32,500 nucleotides of DNA from Neocallimastix lanati (nom. inval.) (GCA_016946835.1 JACVTC010000232.1:10001-42500), one strand, 5' to 3'; shown: positions 1 through 11,604, counted from the first letter of the stretch. The notes: generated from the sequence alone by a model not told the origin. Translations and numbers: made by a program.

Positions 1-899
1 TTATTGTATTTATTTATTGTATTTATTTATTATTTATTGTATTTATTTATTATTTATTGTATTTATTCATTATATTTATTAATTATTTATTGTATTTATT
101 TATTGTATTTATTTATTATTTATTGTATTTATTTATTATTTATTGTATTTATTTATTGTATTTATTTATTATTTATTGTATTTATTTATTGTATTTATTT
201 ATTATTTATTGTATTTATTTATTGTATTTATTAATTATTTATTGTATTTATTTATTATTTATTGTATTTATTTATTATTTATTGTATTTATTCATTATAT
301 TTATTAATTATTTATTGTATTTATTTATTGTATTTATTTATTATTTATTGTATTTATTTATTATTTATTGTATTTATTTATTGTATTTATTTATTGTATT
401 TATTAATTATTTATTGTATTTATTAATTATTTATTGTATTTATTTATTGTATTTATTAATTATTTATTGTATTTATTTATTGTATTTATTAATTATTTAT
501 TGTATTTATTTATTGTATTCATTTATTGTATTTATTAATTATTTATTGTATTTATTTATTGTATTTATTGTATTTATTGTATTTATTAATTATTTATTGT
601 ATTTATTTATTGTATTTATTGTATTTATTGTATTTATTAATTATTTATTGTATTTATTTATTGTATTTATTGTATTTATTGTATTTATTAATTATTTATT
701 GTATTTATTTATTGTATTTATTTATTGTATTTATTGTATTTATTGTATTTATTTATTGTATTTATTGTATTTATTTATTGTATTTATTAATTATTTATTG
801 TATTTATTTATTGTATTTATTAATTATTTATTGTATTTATTTATTGTATTTATTAATTATTTATTGTATTTATTTAATATTTATTTAATATTTATTTAA
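1..899. repeat. TTGTATTTA-type minisatellite array
   Basis: The stretch is built almost only from the blocks TTTA, TTGTA, TTAA and TTCA, in mixed 12- to 32-bp super-units, and it starts before the window. It decays at about 870-899 into TTTAATA units. The reading frames through it are low-complexity Leu/Ile/Tyr/Phe strings that simply translate the repeat, so I do not call them genes. Confidence 0.95.
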
Positions 900-2000
900 A
901 TTTATTAATATAATAATGGACATGAGGGTTAGATAATATCGAATTTGTAATAATATATTTCAATTTGAATAAAAAATTTTATTTTAATTATAAAAAACCT
1001 AACCTAACAGTTTAAATTATATAATTAATTATATAATAATTTAAAAAAAAATAAAAAATAAATTAAAAAAAAATAAAAAATAAAAAATAAATTAAATTTT
1101 ACATAACCCTTAAAATCAAAAAGTCCACTTTTATTTTTATTTTTTATAATAAAGCTTTTATTTATATATAAAATATTTTTTTTAAAAAAAATTAATATAT
1201 ATATATTTTTTTTAGACTTAATATATATTAAAAAGTTATTGTATATTTTTTAAAAATTAAAACTATTTATTTATAGTATTTATATTTTTTTTGATATAAA
1301 TGTAAAATTGATAAACAAAAAAAAAACACTGTATTTATTTTATAATAAGTATTTAAGTATTTAAATCTATTTCAATAGATTTAATGATAATAGATAATAT
1401 TAAAATTTATTATTTAAATATTTATTTACTTGTTTTAAAATTATTAAACCAAAATAAGTTTTATTTACAAATATTATTTAGCTATATGTTAAAGAAGAAA
1501 ATTTTTTAATTATGAAGTACAGAAATACTTTGAAAAATTATTAAAGTGTTCTACAATAAAACTAAATAAATAATAAAAATAAATAATTAAAATAATCAAT
1601 TAAAATAAATAATTATAAATAATAAAAATAAATAATAAAAATAAATAATAAAAATAAATAATAAAAATAAATAATAAAAATAAATAATAAATAATAAGAA
1701 TTTTTAAGAATTAAAAATAAAATGAAGAAATAATTAAGAAAAATAAATTAAAAAAAAAAAAATAAAATTAATTAATACAAGCCATAATATAAGCAAAAAT
1801 GTAAAATTAAATTGAATTAAAATGATATTATAATATTCAAGGATTAATAAATACTGACATAAATTTCATATTTATATTTCATTTTTATATCTATTATGGC
1901 TTGCGCATTATTTTTAAATTTAATTTTATTTTAATATTTAAGAAAAAAATAGCAAGCCATAATAAATAAAAATTAAATTTAAAAATTAAATTACTATATA
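900..2000. other. A+T-rich spacer with satellite seed motifs
   Basis: No gene is visible. A microsatellite of AAATAATAA and AAATAATAAAAAT units lies at about 1563-1700. The motif CAAGCCATAATA, which founds the downstream satellite, occurs singly near 1779 and 1954 and inverted near 1893-1902. A short CCTAACCTAAC run near 997 is too short to call telomeric. Confidence 0.7.
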
Positions 2001-3181
2001 CAAGCCATCATTAATACAAAATAAATTATATAAATTAAATTAAAAAAATTATTTGCAAGCCATCATAAATACAAAATAAATTATATAAATTAAATTAAAA
2101 AAATTATTTGCAAGCCATCATAAATACAAAATAAATTATATAAATTAAATTAAAAAAATTATTTGCAAGCCATCATAAATACAAAATAAATTATATAAAT
2201 TAAATTAAAAAAATTATTTGCAAGCCATCATAAATACAAAATAAATTATATAAATTAAATTAAAAAAATTATTTGCAAGCCATCATAAATACAAAATAAA
2301 TTATATAAATTAAATTAAAAAAATTATTTGCAAGCCATCATAAATACAAAATAAATTATATAAATTAAATTAAAAAAATTATTTACAAGCCATCATAAAT
2401 ACAAAATAAATTATATAAATTAAATTAAAAAAATTATTTACAAGCCATCATAAATACAAAATAAATTATATAAATTAAATTAAAAAAATTATTTAAAAGC
2501 CATCATAAATACAAAATAAATTATATAAATTAAATTAAAAAAATTATTTACAAGCCATCATAAATACAAAATAAATTATATAAATTAAATTAAAAAAATT
2601 ATTTACAAGCCATCATAAATACAAAATAAATTATATAAATTAAATTAAAAAAATTATTTAAAAGCCATCATAAATACAAAATAAATTATATAAATTAAAT
2701 TAAAAAAATTATTTACAAGCCATCATAAATACAAAATAAATTATATAAATTAAATTAAAAAAATTATTTACAAGCCATCATAAATACAAAATAAATTATA
2801 TAAATTAAATTAAAAAAATTATTTACAAGCCATCATAAATACAAAATAAATTATATAAATTAAATTAAAAAAATTATTTACAAGCCATCATAAATACAAA
2901 ATAAATTATATAAATTAAATTAAAAAAATTATTTACAAGCCATCATAAATACAAAATAAATTATATAAATTAAATTAAAAAAATTATTTACAAGCCATCA
3001 TAAATACAAAATAAATTATATAAATTAAATTAAAAAAATTATTTACAAGCCATCATAAATACAAAATAAATTATATAAATTAAATTAAAAAAATTATTTA
3101 CAAGCCATCATAAATACAAAATAAATTATATAAATTAAATTAAAAAAATTATTTGCAAGCCATCATAAATACCAAATAAAA
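2001..3181. repeat. 55-bp satellite, 21 units plus a partial unit
   Basis: Units begin CAAGCCATCATAAATAC and recur every 55 bp from 2001 (2056, 2111, 2166 and so on) to 3156, where the last unit breaks off. Units are nearly identical. The base before CAAGCC is G for units starting 2056-2331, A for most later units, and G again at 3156. A variant AAAGCC start appears at 2496 and 2661, three units apart. The regularity implies recent homogenisation by unequal exchange or replication slippage. There is no coding potential. A centromeric or heterochromatic role is possible but not shown. Confidence 0.97.
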
Positions 3182-3311
3182 TAAGTAGTAAATATTTTTA
3201 TTATAAATAAATTTTAATATAATTTTTATTTAAAAATAATAATTTATAAACTATTTATATACTATGTATTTAAAAAAAAATTTATACATATACACTATAT
3301 ATATATATTTA

Positions 3312-4391
3312 TATTTTAATTTTTTTTTTTTTTTTCTTATATATCATATTTTAATTTTTTTTTTTATATCATATTTTAATTTTTTTTTTTTATATATCAT
3401 ATTTTAATTTTTTTTTTTATATCATATTTTAATTTTTTTTTTTTATATATCATATTTTAATTTTTTTTTTTATATCATATTTTAATTTTTTTTTTTTATA
3501 TATCATATTTTAATTTTTTTTTTTTATATCATATTTTAATTTTTTTTTTTTTTTATATCATATTTTAATTTTTTTTTTTTATATATCATATTTTAATTTT
3601 TTTTTTTTATATATCATATTTTAATTTTTTTTTTTTATATATCATATTTTAATTTTTTTTTTTTCATATATCATATTTTAATTTTTTTTTTTTATATATC
3701 ATATTTTAATTTTTTTTTTTTATATATCATATTTTAATTTTTTTTTTTATATATCATATTTTAATTTTTTTTTTTTTTTTATATCATATTTTAATTTTTT
3801 TTTTTTTTTATATATCATATTTTAATTTTTTTTTTTTATATATCATATTTTAATTTTTTTTTTTTATATATCATATTTTAATTTTTTTTTTTTCATATAT
3901 CATATTTTAATTTTTTTTTTTTATATATCATATTTTAATTTTTTTTTTTTATATATCATATTTTAATTTTTTTTTTTATATATCATATTTTAATTTTTTT
4001 TTTTTTTTTTTTCTTATATATCATATTTTAATTTTTTTTTTTTATATATCATATTTTAATTTTTTTTTTTATATATCATATTTTAATTTTTTTTTTTTTT
4101 TTTTCTTATATATCATATTTTAATTTTTTTTTTTTCATATATCATATTTTAATTTTTTTTTTTTATATATCATATTTTAATTTTTTTTTTTTTATATATC
4201 ATATTTTAATTTTTTTTTTTTTATATATCATATTTTAATTTTTTTTTTTTTATATATCATATTTTAATTTTTTTTTTTTTATATATCATATTTTAATTTT
4301 TTTTTTTTATATATATCATATTTTAATTTTTTTTTATATATATCATATTTTAATTTTTTTTTTATATATATCATATTTTAATTTTTTTTTT
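3312..4391. repeat. ATATCATATTTTAA-T(n) minisatellite
   Basis: About 40 units of roughly 23-32 bp, each ATATATCATATTTTAA followed by 9-18 T. Unit length varies mainly through the T run. Some units carry CATAT or CTTATAT variants. The long T runs all lie on the plus strand, giving strong strand asymmetry. No gene is visible here or in the A+T-rich flank 4392-4698. Confidence 0.95.
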
Positions 4392-4698
4392 ATAAAGCAT
4401 ATTTTAAAGTCTTTGTAATATCAGTTGTTTTCTTTTAATGTCAATTTTTTACTTAAAAACATTAATATACATAAATTTTACATAATATGATAATTTAATG
4501 CTATTTAATATATTGTTTTATATAATTAACTTAAATGTTTATAAAATAAGAACTAAATAATATTAAATATTGTATAGACTTAACATAATTTATATTAATA
4601 TAGTTATAACCATCATATTAATAGTATTTACGTTAATAGTTATCATATATCCTTTAAAATTTATAAAATATACACTATTAACTTTTTCGCAACAAGAA

Positions 4699-4781
4699 GC
4701 CGGGATGGCCGAGTTGGTCTAAGGCGCCGCACTCAAGATGCGGTTTCGAAAGAAGCGCGAGTTCGAATCTCGCTTCCGGCA
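4699..4781 (+). tRNA. tRNA-Leu(CAA)
   Basis: Cloverleaf of 82 nt plus discriminator A. The acceptor stem GCCGGGA pairs with TTCCGGC (one G-U). The anticodon stem CCGCA/TGCGG encloses the loop CTCAAGA, so the anticodon is CAA at 4734-4736. A long variable arm (class II, as expected for leucine) is followed by a T arm with GTTCGAATC. There is no intron, although this isoacceptor has one in many fungi. A run of T follows the discriminator directly and should terminate RNA polymerase III. The internal A box (TGGCCGAGTTGG) and B box (GTTCGAATC) are intact, so the gene is probably functional. Confidence 0.97.
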
Positions 4782-4828
4782 TTTTTCTTTTTCTATATTT
4801 AATATAAAAGTTTTGTATCATGATTATA

Positions 4829-5520
4829 TTTTTATTCTCTTATATATTTTTATTCTCTTATATATTTTTATTCTCTTATATATTTTTATTCTCTTATATA
4901 TTTTTATTCTCTTATATATTTTTATTCTCTTATATATTTTTATTCTCTTATATATTTTTATTCTCTTATATATTTTTATTCTCTTATATATTTTTATTCT
5001 CTTATATATTTTTATTCTCTTATATATTTTTATTCTCTTATATATTTTTATTCTCTTATATATTTTTATTCTCTTATATATTTTTATTCTCTTATATATT
5101 TTTATTCTCTTATATATTTTTATTCTCTTATATATATTTTATTCTCTTATATATATTTTATTCTCTTATATATATTTTATTCTCTTATATATATTTTATT
5201 TTTTATTCTCTTATATATATTTTATTTTTTATTCTCTTATATATATTTTATTTTTTATTCTCTTATATATATTTTATTTTTTATTCTCTTATATATATTT
5301 TATTTTTTATTCTCTTATATATATTTTATTTTTTATTCTCTTATATATATTTTATTTTTTATTCTCTTATATATATTTTATTTTTTATTCTCTTATATAT
5401 ATTTTATTTTTTATTCTCTTATATATATTTTATTTTTTATTCTCTTATATATATTTTATTTTTTATTCTCTTATATATATTTTATTTTTTATTCTCTTAT
5501 ATATATTTTATTTTTTACTC
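4829..5520. repeat. TTATTCTCTTATATA minisatellite, three unit lengths
   Basis: Three versions of one repeat lie in order. An 18-bp unit (ATTCTCTTATATATTTTT) runs to about 5130, a 19-bp unit with one extra TA step to about 5200, and a 26-bp unit with an added TTTTATTTTTT tail to about 5515. The three lengths record stepwise growth of the unit. The strand is strongly pyrimidine-rich. Two overlapping long reading frames cross the array only because 18 and 78 (3 x 26) are multiples of three; they are repeat translations. Confidence 0.95.
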
Positions 5521-6180
5521 TCTTACTTATATTTATTAGATATTCTCTTATTTATATTATATTCATTATTTTCTTTCATATTTTTATTTTATTATTTATT
5601 TTAGTCTCTCTTATATATTTTTATTACTTATACTTTTACTTTTTATTCTTTATTTGCTTATATATTTTATATTCTTTATTTGCTTATATATGTTATATTC
5701 TTTATTTGCTTATATATGTTATATTCTTTATTTTCTTATATATTTTTATTCCCATATATTTTATTTTATATTCTTTACTTTCTTTTATATTCAATTCTAT
5801 AATCCATTCTTTCCTAGTCTCTAACCCATCACACATTCATACATTCATTCATTCATTCACTTCCATTCACTCCCATTCACATACTGTCATAAATACTGTC
5901 TAACTTTTATTTCTCTCTTTTTCGTACCTTCCAGCTATATATTTGCTGTACACTCCAATATATGTCCAATATATGTCCAATATATGTCCCCATTCATTTG
6001 ACTCTCTCATTTAATTCTCCCATATATTCGCTTGTACTCTAATATATACCTTTCCCTTTTTTTTTCGTGTCTTGCAAAATATATTCCCTTTACATTCTAA
6101 TATATACTTAATTCAATTTTATTCAATTGATTGCTTCTCAAAATTTTATTTTTCTACAACAAACAAAAACTTTTACCATC
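5521..6180. other. Degenerate pyrimidine-rich spacer
   Basis: Continues the C/T bias of the array before it, with decayed TTTGCTTATATATG units to about 5760 and CATTCA repeats near 5836-5880. Three copies of an 11-bp unit, CCAATATATGT, lie at about 5954-5988. No gene is recognised; the short frame at 5706-5903 is compositionally biased. Confidence 0.6.
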
Positions 6181-6185
6181 AAAGT

Positions 6186-6257
6186 GCCTGTTTGGCTTAG
6201 TGGTAGAGCGTCGCTCTTGTAAAGCGAAGGTCGGTGGTTCGATTCCGTCAATAGGCA
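6186..6257 (+). tRNA. tRNA-Thr(UGU)
   Basis: Cloverleaf of 72 nt including discriminator A. The acceptor stem GCCTGTT pairs with AATAGGC (one G-U). The D arm is GCTT...GAGC. The anticodon stem TCGCT/AGCGA encloses the loop CTTGTAA, giving anticodon TGT at 6218-6220. The T arm is GGTGG TTCGATT CCGTC with G-U and U-G pairs. There is no intron. A TTTTT stretch follows within 10 bp. It converges with the tRNA-Arg gene 52 bp downstream on the other strand. Confidence 0.97.
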
Positions 6258-6309
6258 TATTTTTATTATTATTAATAAAAAATAAAAATAAAAATTTTAA
6301 AAATATGAA

Positions 6310-6383
6310 CACTCACGGCGGGACTTGAACCCGCAATCTTCAGATTAGAAGTCTGACGCCCTATCCGATTAGGCTACGCGAGC
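6310..6383 (-). tRNA. tRNA-Arg(UCU)
   Basis: Read on the minus strand from 6383. The acceptor GCTCGCG pairs with CGTGAGT, with a G-U at the first pair and another inside, and discriminator G. The D stem is GCCT/GGGC. The anticodon stem TCAGA/TCTGA encloses CTTCTAA, so the anticodon TCT lies at 6347-6349. The T stem GCGGG/CCCGC is perfect with loop TTCAAGT. There is no intron. Downstream minus-strand sequence contains TTTTT. The G-U first pair is unusual but the fold is otherwise strong, so I call it functional. Confidence 0.95.
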
Positions 6384-8007
6384 TTCTACGTTTTGTAATG
6401 ATAAATAACAAAATTATTAAATTAAAATAAATAATAAAAAACAAATTCATGTTATTAAAGTTTTCTAGCTTAACCCAAAAATTAATCCATTCTAAAAAAA
6501 ATCCATATTTAAGAAAAATTAATTAAATAAAGATAATTAAAATAAAATAATAATAAATTAATTAATCATTAATAATTTTAATTAAAAACTAAAATAAATT
6601 AATAAATAATATTTTTCTAAAACAACAAATAAACAAAATAATAAACATATTTAATAAATTATAAACAACAAATAAACAAACTTATAAACAACGCAAAATT
6701 AAAATTAAATAGTTAAATAATTTTTTAAGTTACTTTTATTTAAAATAATGATTATTTTATTTATTTTATAACTCAACTTTTATAAACAAATTGTAATTAA
6801 AATAACATTTTAAAACTCATCTTTATCAACATTTTAATTGTAAATATTGTTTAATTTAATAATAAATTATTCTTTATTTCTCTTTTATTAATTTTATTAT
6901 TTTTAATGTAAATAGTTTAAAATCAAAGAAAAATATAAAAACATGTAAATATTTCTTATAAATTATTCTTTATTATTAATTAGTTAATAAATTATTATAA
7001 ATATTTTATTAGTTTTAATAATCAATTTTTTATGATTATTAATTATTTAATAAATTATTATAGATATTTTATTAGTTTTTAATAATCAATTTTTATGATT
7101 ATTAATTATTTTTGATAAATTATTATATATTTTATTAGTTATTAATAATCAATTTTATTATTAAAATTTAAAATAAATTAGTATAAATAATAAATATTTC
7201 ATTTTATTATTTTATTAGTTTTAACAATTATTTTATTAATTTAAACATTATTAATTATTAAATAAATAAAGATTAATATTAAAATAAAAATAAATTTTTT
7301 TTTTAATAAAACATTTTTGTGTTTAATAATAAAACATATTTATTTTTTTTAAATTTCTTAAATCAATTTTATTCAGTATTTATCCTTTTATTCACTTCTA
7401 CAAAATTTAATTTTTGTAGATTAAGAATATTAGGTATAAATCAGTAAAAGGTAAGTTTATTATTAACTAAAATAACGAATAATAATTAAATCTAAAGGCT
7501 AAGATAACTTAACACCTCTCTATTCGAGTTGTTAATAATAAACACTAAATTAATTAATTCTATAATTATTATTTCTTTTTACACTAGAGTATAGCGCAGT
7601 ACTTTATAACTCTATTTGTTATCAGTTACTGGGCTTACACTGAGTAATATTTTTTATTTAATAATTATATTTTTATTTATCAATATTAATATTTATAATA
7701 ACAATTTACGTTAATAGTAACGCTAGTGCGTTACAGTTACAAGTTCCATTATTATTTATACATGTCAATAATACTATGATTGGTAAATAATTTAATTTAA
7801 CTTAGTTTACTAATCACTAAATAAAATGTATTTAAATAAATATTTAACTATATAATTATTTATAAAATAATAAAATTTAATGTACGAAAGTAATAAAAGA
7901 TTTTATTTGATTAGCCGAAATTGCTAGCTGTTTAGAGATACGTTACGTAACCAAAGAACTATCATTGGATAGGCTTGAAGTTACCATGTATCTGTTACAC
8001 ATTTTTT
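6384..8007. other. A+T-rich spacer with tandem repeat and hairpins
   Basis: No gene is visible. A roughly 63-bp unit containing TATTTTATTAGTTTTTAATA is repeated about three times at 6972-7157. Two clean hairpins stand out. One is TCTACAAAA/TTTTGTAGA at 7397-7420. The other is GTAACGC-TAGT-GCGTTAC at 7717-7734, unusually G+C-rich for this window. The segment 7930-8000 contains GATACGTTACGTAACC, which resembles the start of the LTR-like element at 11609, so decayed element sequence probably extends left of the array. Confidence 0.5.
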
Positions 8008-8480
8008 TGGTACGGGACGCCCTGATAACTATGAAATAAGCAATAAATTTGAGAATAAAGTTATAAGATTAAATATTTAAATTTTTAAGAAATAAACAAT
8101 TATAACCTTAAATTAGATAAAAAAGAATATAAAAAGATGTAAATAAGAAAATAATTATAAAGGGGGAGAGAGATCAGAAAGAAAAGAATATGAAAGGAAA
8201 AAGATATAAAAATATAGTTGTAGAATAGAGATATACTAAGACATAAAAAATATATAGTTAGTTAGATTATAATAAAAATGTAGTAATTAAAATAATGTAT
8301 AAAATAGTAATATAATAAATAAAGAATATTAATAAAAATAAAAAAAAAAAAGAATAAATAAAATATCTTAATAATAAGAAGAAATAAAAATTATTAATTA
8401 TTGTGTTTATTCAATTTAGAATAATTTATCTTAACTAGAGTAGTGTCAAAAAAAAGCCCAAGGTACAATAACACGTACCA
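8008..8480 (+). mobile_element. Solo-LTR-like element L1
   Basis: Bounded by TGGTACG and CGTACCA, a perfect 7-bp terminal inverted repeat with the TG...CA ends of an LTR. T runs flank both ends (8003-8007 and 8481-8485), fitting a 5-bp TTTTT target duplication, though a homopolymer is weak proof. No coding capacity. A TTTAGAATAATTTATC stretch near 8415 corresponds to the box shared by its relatives. First unit of an end-to-end array with L2, L3 and PK-1. Confidence 0.65.
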
Positions 8481-8484
8481 TTTT

Positions 8485-9082
8485 TGATACAATACAGCTA
8501 GAAATACGCAAGAAAATTAACAAAAGAGAAAATCCTATAATAATATAGTGAAAAATAATTACAATATATAATATACTAAATCATTATATAAATAGATTAA
8601 AAATTAATTAGACAGCCAATAATATTCAAGATAAAATTAATTAATAAATTTAAAAGAAGAGAATGAAATAAAAGTTAAAGAGAGAGTTTTTCTTGTTGTT
8701 TTAAAAATTCTAATTGAGTAAAATAATAGTTTTAGAGAACTTATAGTTTAGTTTAAATAATTAAGTAATTACTTATAGTTAAAGGATAAGAGTTGAATCC
8801 TACAATTATAAGTAAAATTATTATTAAGATATTAATATAAATTGAATTATTAGAGATAGATAAAAATCATTATATTCAGAGGAATATAAATATAATTGTA
8901 ATAATTTATGTAAAATAAATAAATAAATAAAAACAAGATTTAAAAAGAAATAAATAAATTTTATTATTTGTGTAAATTATTATTTATTATCTTTGAGTTG
9001 GAATATATTATTTTACAAATTCCCTATTTGCTCGACCTCGTTATAAATAGAAATCTGATACTTTATTACTTATATTGTATCA
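8485..9082 (+). mobile_element. Solo-LTR-like element L2
   Basis: Bounded by TGATACAATA and TATTGTATCA, a perfect 10-bp terminal inverted repeat. It starts four T after L1 ends and stops six T before L3 starts. The box GAATATATTATTTT lies at 9001-9014, about 80 bp from the 3' end. The first 52 bp (8485-8536) recur perfectly in inverted orientation at 21836-21887, which independently supports the 5' boundary. Non-coding. Confidence 0.75.
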
Positions 9083-9088
9083 TTTTTT

Positions 9089-9560
9089 TGATACGGGATG
9101 AATAAATAAATATAAAAATTAATAAATTTAGAAAAATAATAAAATATAATTAATTAAAGTTAAAATAAAAATTATATAATTTAAAATAATAATAAACAAT
9201 AAAAAAAAATTAAAAATAAATAAATTAAAATAAGAATTATTAAAAACAAATAATAATAATATTTTAGAGATAGAGAAAATAAATATAATTAAATGGTCTT
9301 AGAGAGAGGCCTTAATTGAGATTTTTAGTTAGTAATAATTAGTAAAATAAAATAATAAAAGTAATGTTAAAAATGTAATTAATGTAAAATTTAAATAATT
9401 ATAAATAAAGTATTAAATAAATAATAATAAAATATTTAAGTTTTATTTAATATAATTATTGTGTTAAAATTATTAATTGTTTTATTAGAATATATTAATT
9501 TTCCTCAAATAAAATATTGCAAGTCCCATAAAAGTATACGATTATAAAAATATCGTATCA
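9089..9560 (+). mobile_element. Solo-LTR-like element L3
   Basis: Bounded by TGATACG and CGTATCA (perfect 7-bp terminal inverted repeat), with T runs at both ends (9084-9088 and 9561-9565). The shared box ATTAGAATATATTA lies at 9484-9497, about 70 bp before the end. Non-coding. PK-1 begins five T further on. Confidence 0.7.
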
Positions 9561-9923
9561 TTTTTTGTAATAATTTAATTAAAAAATTATAATTAAATTA
9601 TTAATCATTAATATTAGCTCTAACTGCTAATATTAAAGGTTTAGAAAAGAATCATACTTACCTATGGTTCTTTCTAATTTTCGAGTTTATTATAACGAAT
9701 TATAATAGACGAAACACTAAAATTGATAAAGAAAAGTTTTAATTATAAAATCTGTTTTATTAAAATAATTTGTTTTATTATTTATTAGAAATTTTAAATG
9801 TTAAAACTATTGTTATTATTATTATATTATAATTGCTATAATAATAACTCTTGATTTCTCAAAGAGAACTCAAGAGCATTATTTATACTTTTTTGTCAAA
9901 ATAAGGTTAAAGTCAAAAGGGGT

Positions 9924-9979
9924 TCTAATCTTAACAAATCTCTTATCTAGGAAAAGACTAGAAGAAAAACCTAGATAAG
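9924..9979 (+). ncRNA. H-type pseudoknot of PK-1
   Basis: Stem 1 is TCTAATCTT (9924-9932) with AAGACTAGA (9954-9962), one A-C mismatch. Stem 2 is CTTATCTAGG (9942-9951) with CCTAGATAAG (9970-9979), perfect. The strands interleave. Loop 1 is 9 nt, the junction 2 nt, and loop 3 is the A-rich AGAAAAA. No RNA evidence is available; the call rests on geometry and on covariation with the five other copies. Confidence 0.7.
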
Positions 9980-10236
9980 TTTTTTGATCGATATTCTATC
10001 CATATCGATCATCGCGTTAATTAAGTAAAACCGATTACTTTTAAGAAGTAATTGGAAAAACCTTAATTAACCGATTACTTAATCTAATATAATGATCGAA
10101 AATAAAAAAATAAAATAATGAAAATTATTTCGATCATAAAATTTAAAATTTAATCTATTTAGTTCTATTTTATAGAACTTTACATAAAAAATATAAAACA
10201 ATACATTAATAATAAAATACATGATTAATACAATAC

Positions 10237-10336
10237 AGAATACATGATAGAATACAGAATACATGATAGAATACAGAATACATGATAGAATACAGAATAC
10301 ATGATAGAATACAGAATACATGATAAAATACAGAAT
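10237..10336. repeat. 19-bp minisatellite in PK-1
   Basis: About five copies of a 19-bp unit containing GAATACATGATAGAATACA. PK-5 carries an expanded counterpart (about 23650-23768, unit TGTATTCTGTATTTTATAA read on plus) and PK-2 a short one (about 18606-18664), so this is a length-variable internal part of the element. A minus-strand reading frame across it is a repeat translation. Confidence 0.9.
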
Positions 10337-10619
10337 AGTGTTTTAGTTTATGATTTAATAAGTGAGAGAAAACTAAAACTAATAAATTTAATAATTAAGT
10401 GAATAATTAAATAAATTTAATATTATTTTAAATGTTTAAAATTATTTAATTAAATAAATTTTTAATATTAAACTAAATAAAATTTTAATATATAATTAAA
10501 TAAATTATTAATTATAATTAAGTGTATAAATGAAATATGAGTTAAATAAAAGTTATATTAATTATAACCTAACTAAGAAAATATAATTATTTTGTTAAAA
10601 ATAATTATAGATTCTTACA

Positions 10620-11241
10620 TTCACGGTACGGGGTATCACTAAATACCTTGTATTTCCTATTAAATACTAATAATAATAATAAAATAAAAACTATTATTAA
10701 ATCTTATTATTAAAATCTTTTATTAATATCAAATATAATAAAAATTACTATTAAATATTCTTATTAATTTCTTTTATCAATATTAAATATAATAAAAATT
10801 ATTATTAAATATTCCTATTAATTTAAATCTTTTATTAATATCAAATATAAAAAAATTATTATTAAATATACTTATAAATTACTTTTATTAATATTAAAAA
10901 TAATAAAAATTATTACTAAATATTCTTATTAAAAATTATATATAATTTAAATTATTACTAATTCTTATTTTTATATTAAGAATAATAAAAACCTATTTCA
11001 ATAAATATTTGATATAAAATACAGAATTATAAGTTTCAGTATAATATTTTCTAAACCTTTGAAATAAACTAAAAATAAAACAAAAATCAAAAATAAATTA
11101 AATCTTTATTAAAATAAAAATGAACTAAAATACAGAAGAATTTCAATAACAAAAATGATCTAAAATACAGAAAATATCAATTCTGTATAATTCTCTCTGA
11201 AAACAATATCAAGAAGAAGCTATCGCCCGGAATGCCCTTCG
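10620..11241. other. Decayed LTR-like start and ~53-bp tandem repeats
   Basis: GGTACGGGGTATCACTAAA near 10625 resembles the start of L8 (GATACGGTACCACACTAAA), so a degraded LTR-like element probably begins here. From about 10680 to 10990 a roughly 53-bp unit (ATTAAATATTCTTATTAA plus TTTTATTAATATTAAATA) is repeated about five times with decay. At 11216-11241 a G+C-richer patch (CTATCGCCCGGAATGCCC) abuts L4. No gene recognised. Confidence 0.45.
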
Positions 11242-11342
11242 TGATACAATCTCTAAATTAATTTTTATATTTTAATTTAATAAATGTTATTTTTTTTATT
11301 AAAATAATTTAAAATAATAGTTAAAAATTAAAATAAAAAATA

Positions 11343-11373
<31 letters not shown>

Positions 11374-11604
11374 TTTTAAAAAAAAGAATATATTAATGAT
11401 TAATAAAATGTATTAAAATAAAAGTATAAAAAGAAGAATAAATTTCTTTCTTTTTAATACTTGGAACAAATAATTTTAATTTTAATTTTAAATAAAAGAA
11501 TATTTTAAAAATTAACTTTTTTTTGTTTCCAAATTCATTTTTGTGTGTTAATATTTATTTTTTTTGTTTTGAATATCTTAGTGTTTCAACCCCAGCCCGT
11601 ATCA
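11242..11604 (+). mobile_element. Solo-LTR-like element L4 with TTCG duplication
   Basis: Starts TGATACAATC and ends CCCGTATCA, giving a TGATAC/GTATCA inverted repeat. The 4-bp target duplication TTCG is exact (11238-11241 and 11605-11608) and is not low-complexity, so the boundaries are well supported. Non-coding. L5 starts immediately after the right TTCG. Confidence 0.75.

Larger units (their letters stand above)
9566..10619 (+). mobile_element. Structured element PK-1
   Basis: Starts TGTAATAATTT, ends GATTCTTACA. The ordered helices are: terminal hairpin TAATAATTTAATTA/ATTAAATTATTA; hairpin TTAATATTAGC/GCTAATATTAA; the CTCTTGA/TCAAGAG hairpin near 9850; the pseudoknot 9924-9979; hairpin 9986-10010 (GATCGATAT/ATATCGATC); a two-step stem 10017-10070; a stem 10092-10137 (TGATCGAAA/TTTCGATCA); a 19-bp minisatellite (10237-10336); and a 3' terminal region shared with PK-2 and PK-5. 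Left flank TTTTT, right flank TTCAC, so no matching target duplication is seen. Non-coding. Confidence 0.75.

Noticed and set aside
4-899. Long plus-strand frames of repeated Leu/Ile/Tyr/Phe
   Set aside because: They are translations of the TTGTATTTA minisatellite and appear in more than one frame; no independent coding signal.
920-1010. GGGTTAG and CCTAACCTAAC as telomere repeats
   Set aside because: Two short, separate and oppositely oriented pieces with no array.
2001-3181. CRISPR-like array
   Set aside because: Units are contiguous 55-bp repeats without unique spacers, in eukaryotic DNA.
4738-5604. 288-codon frame starting inside tRNA-Leu
   Set aside because: Starts within a tRNA gene and runs through 18- and 26-bp minisatellites whose lengths keep the frame open.
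6131-6328. 65-codon frame across tRNA-Thr
   Set aside because: Shadow of a tRNA gene.
9924-9979. Group I intron or hammerhead ribozyme core
   Set aside because: The pseudoknot geometry alone does not fit; no conserved P7/S motif or CUGAUGA...GAAA core is present.
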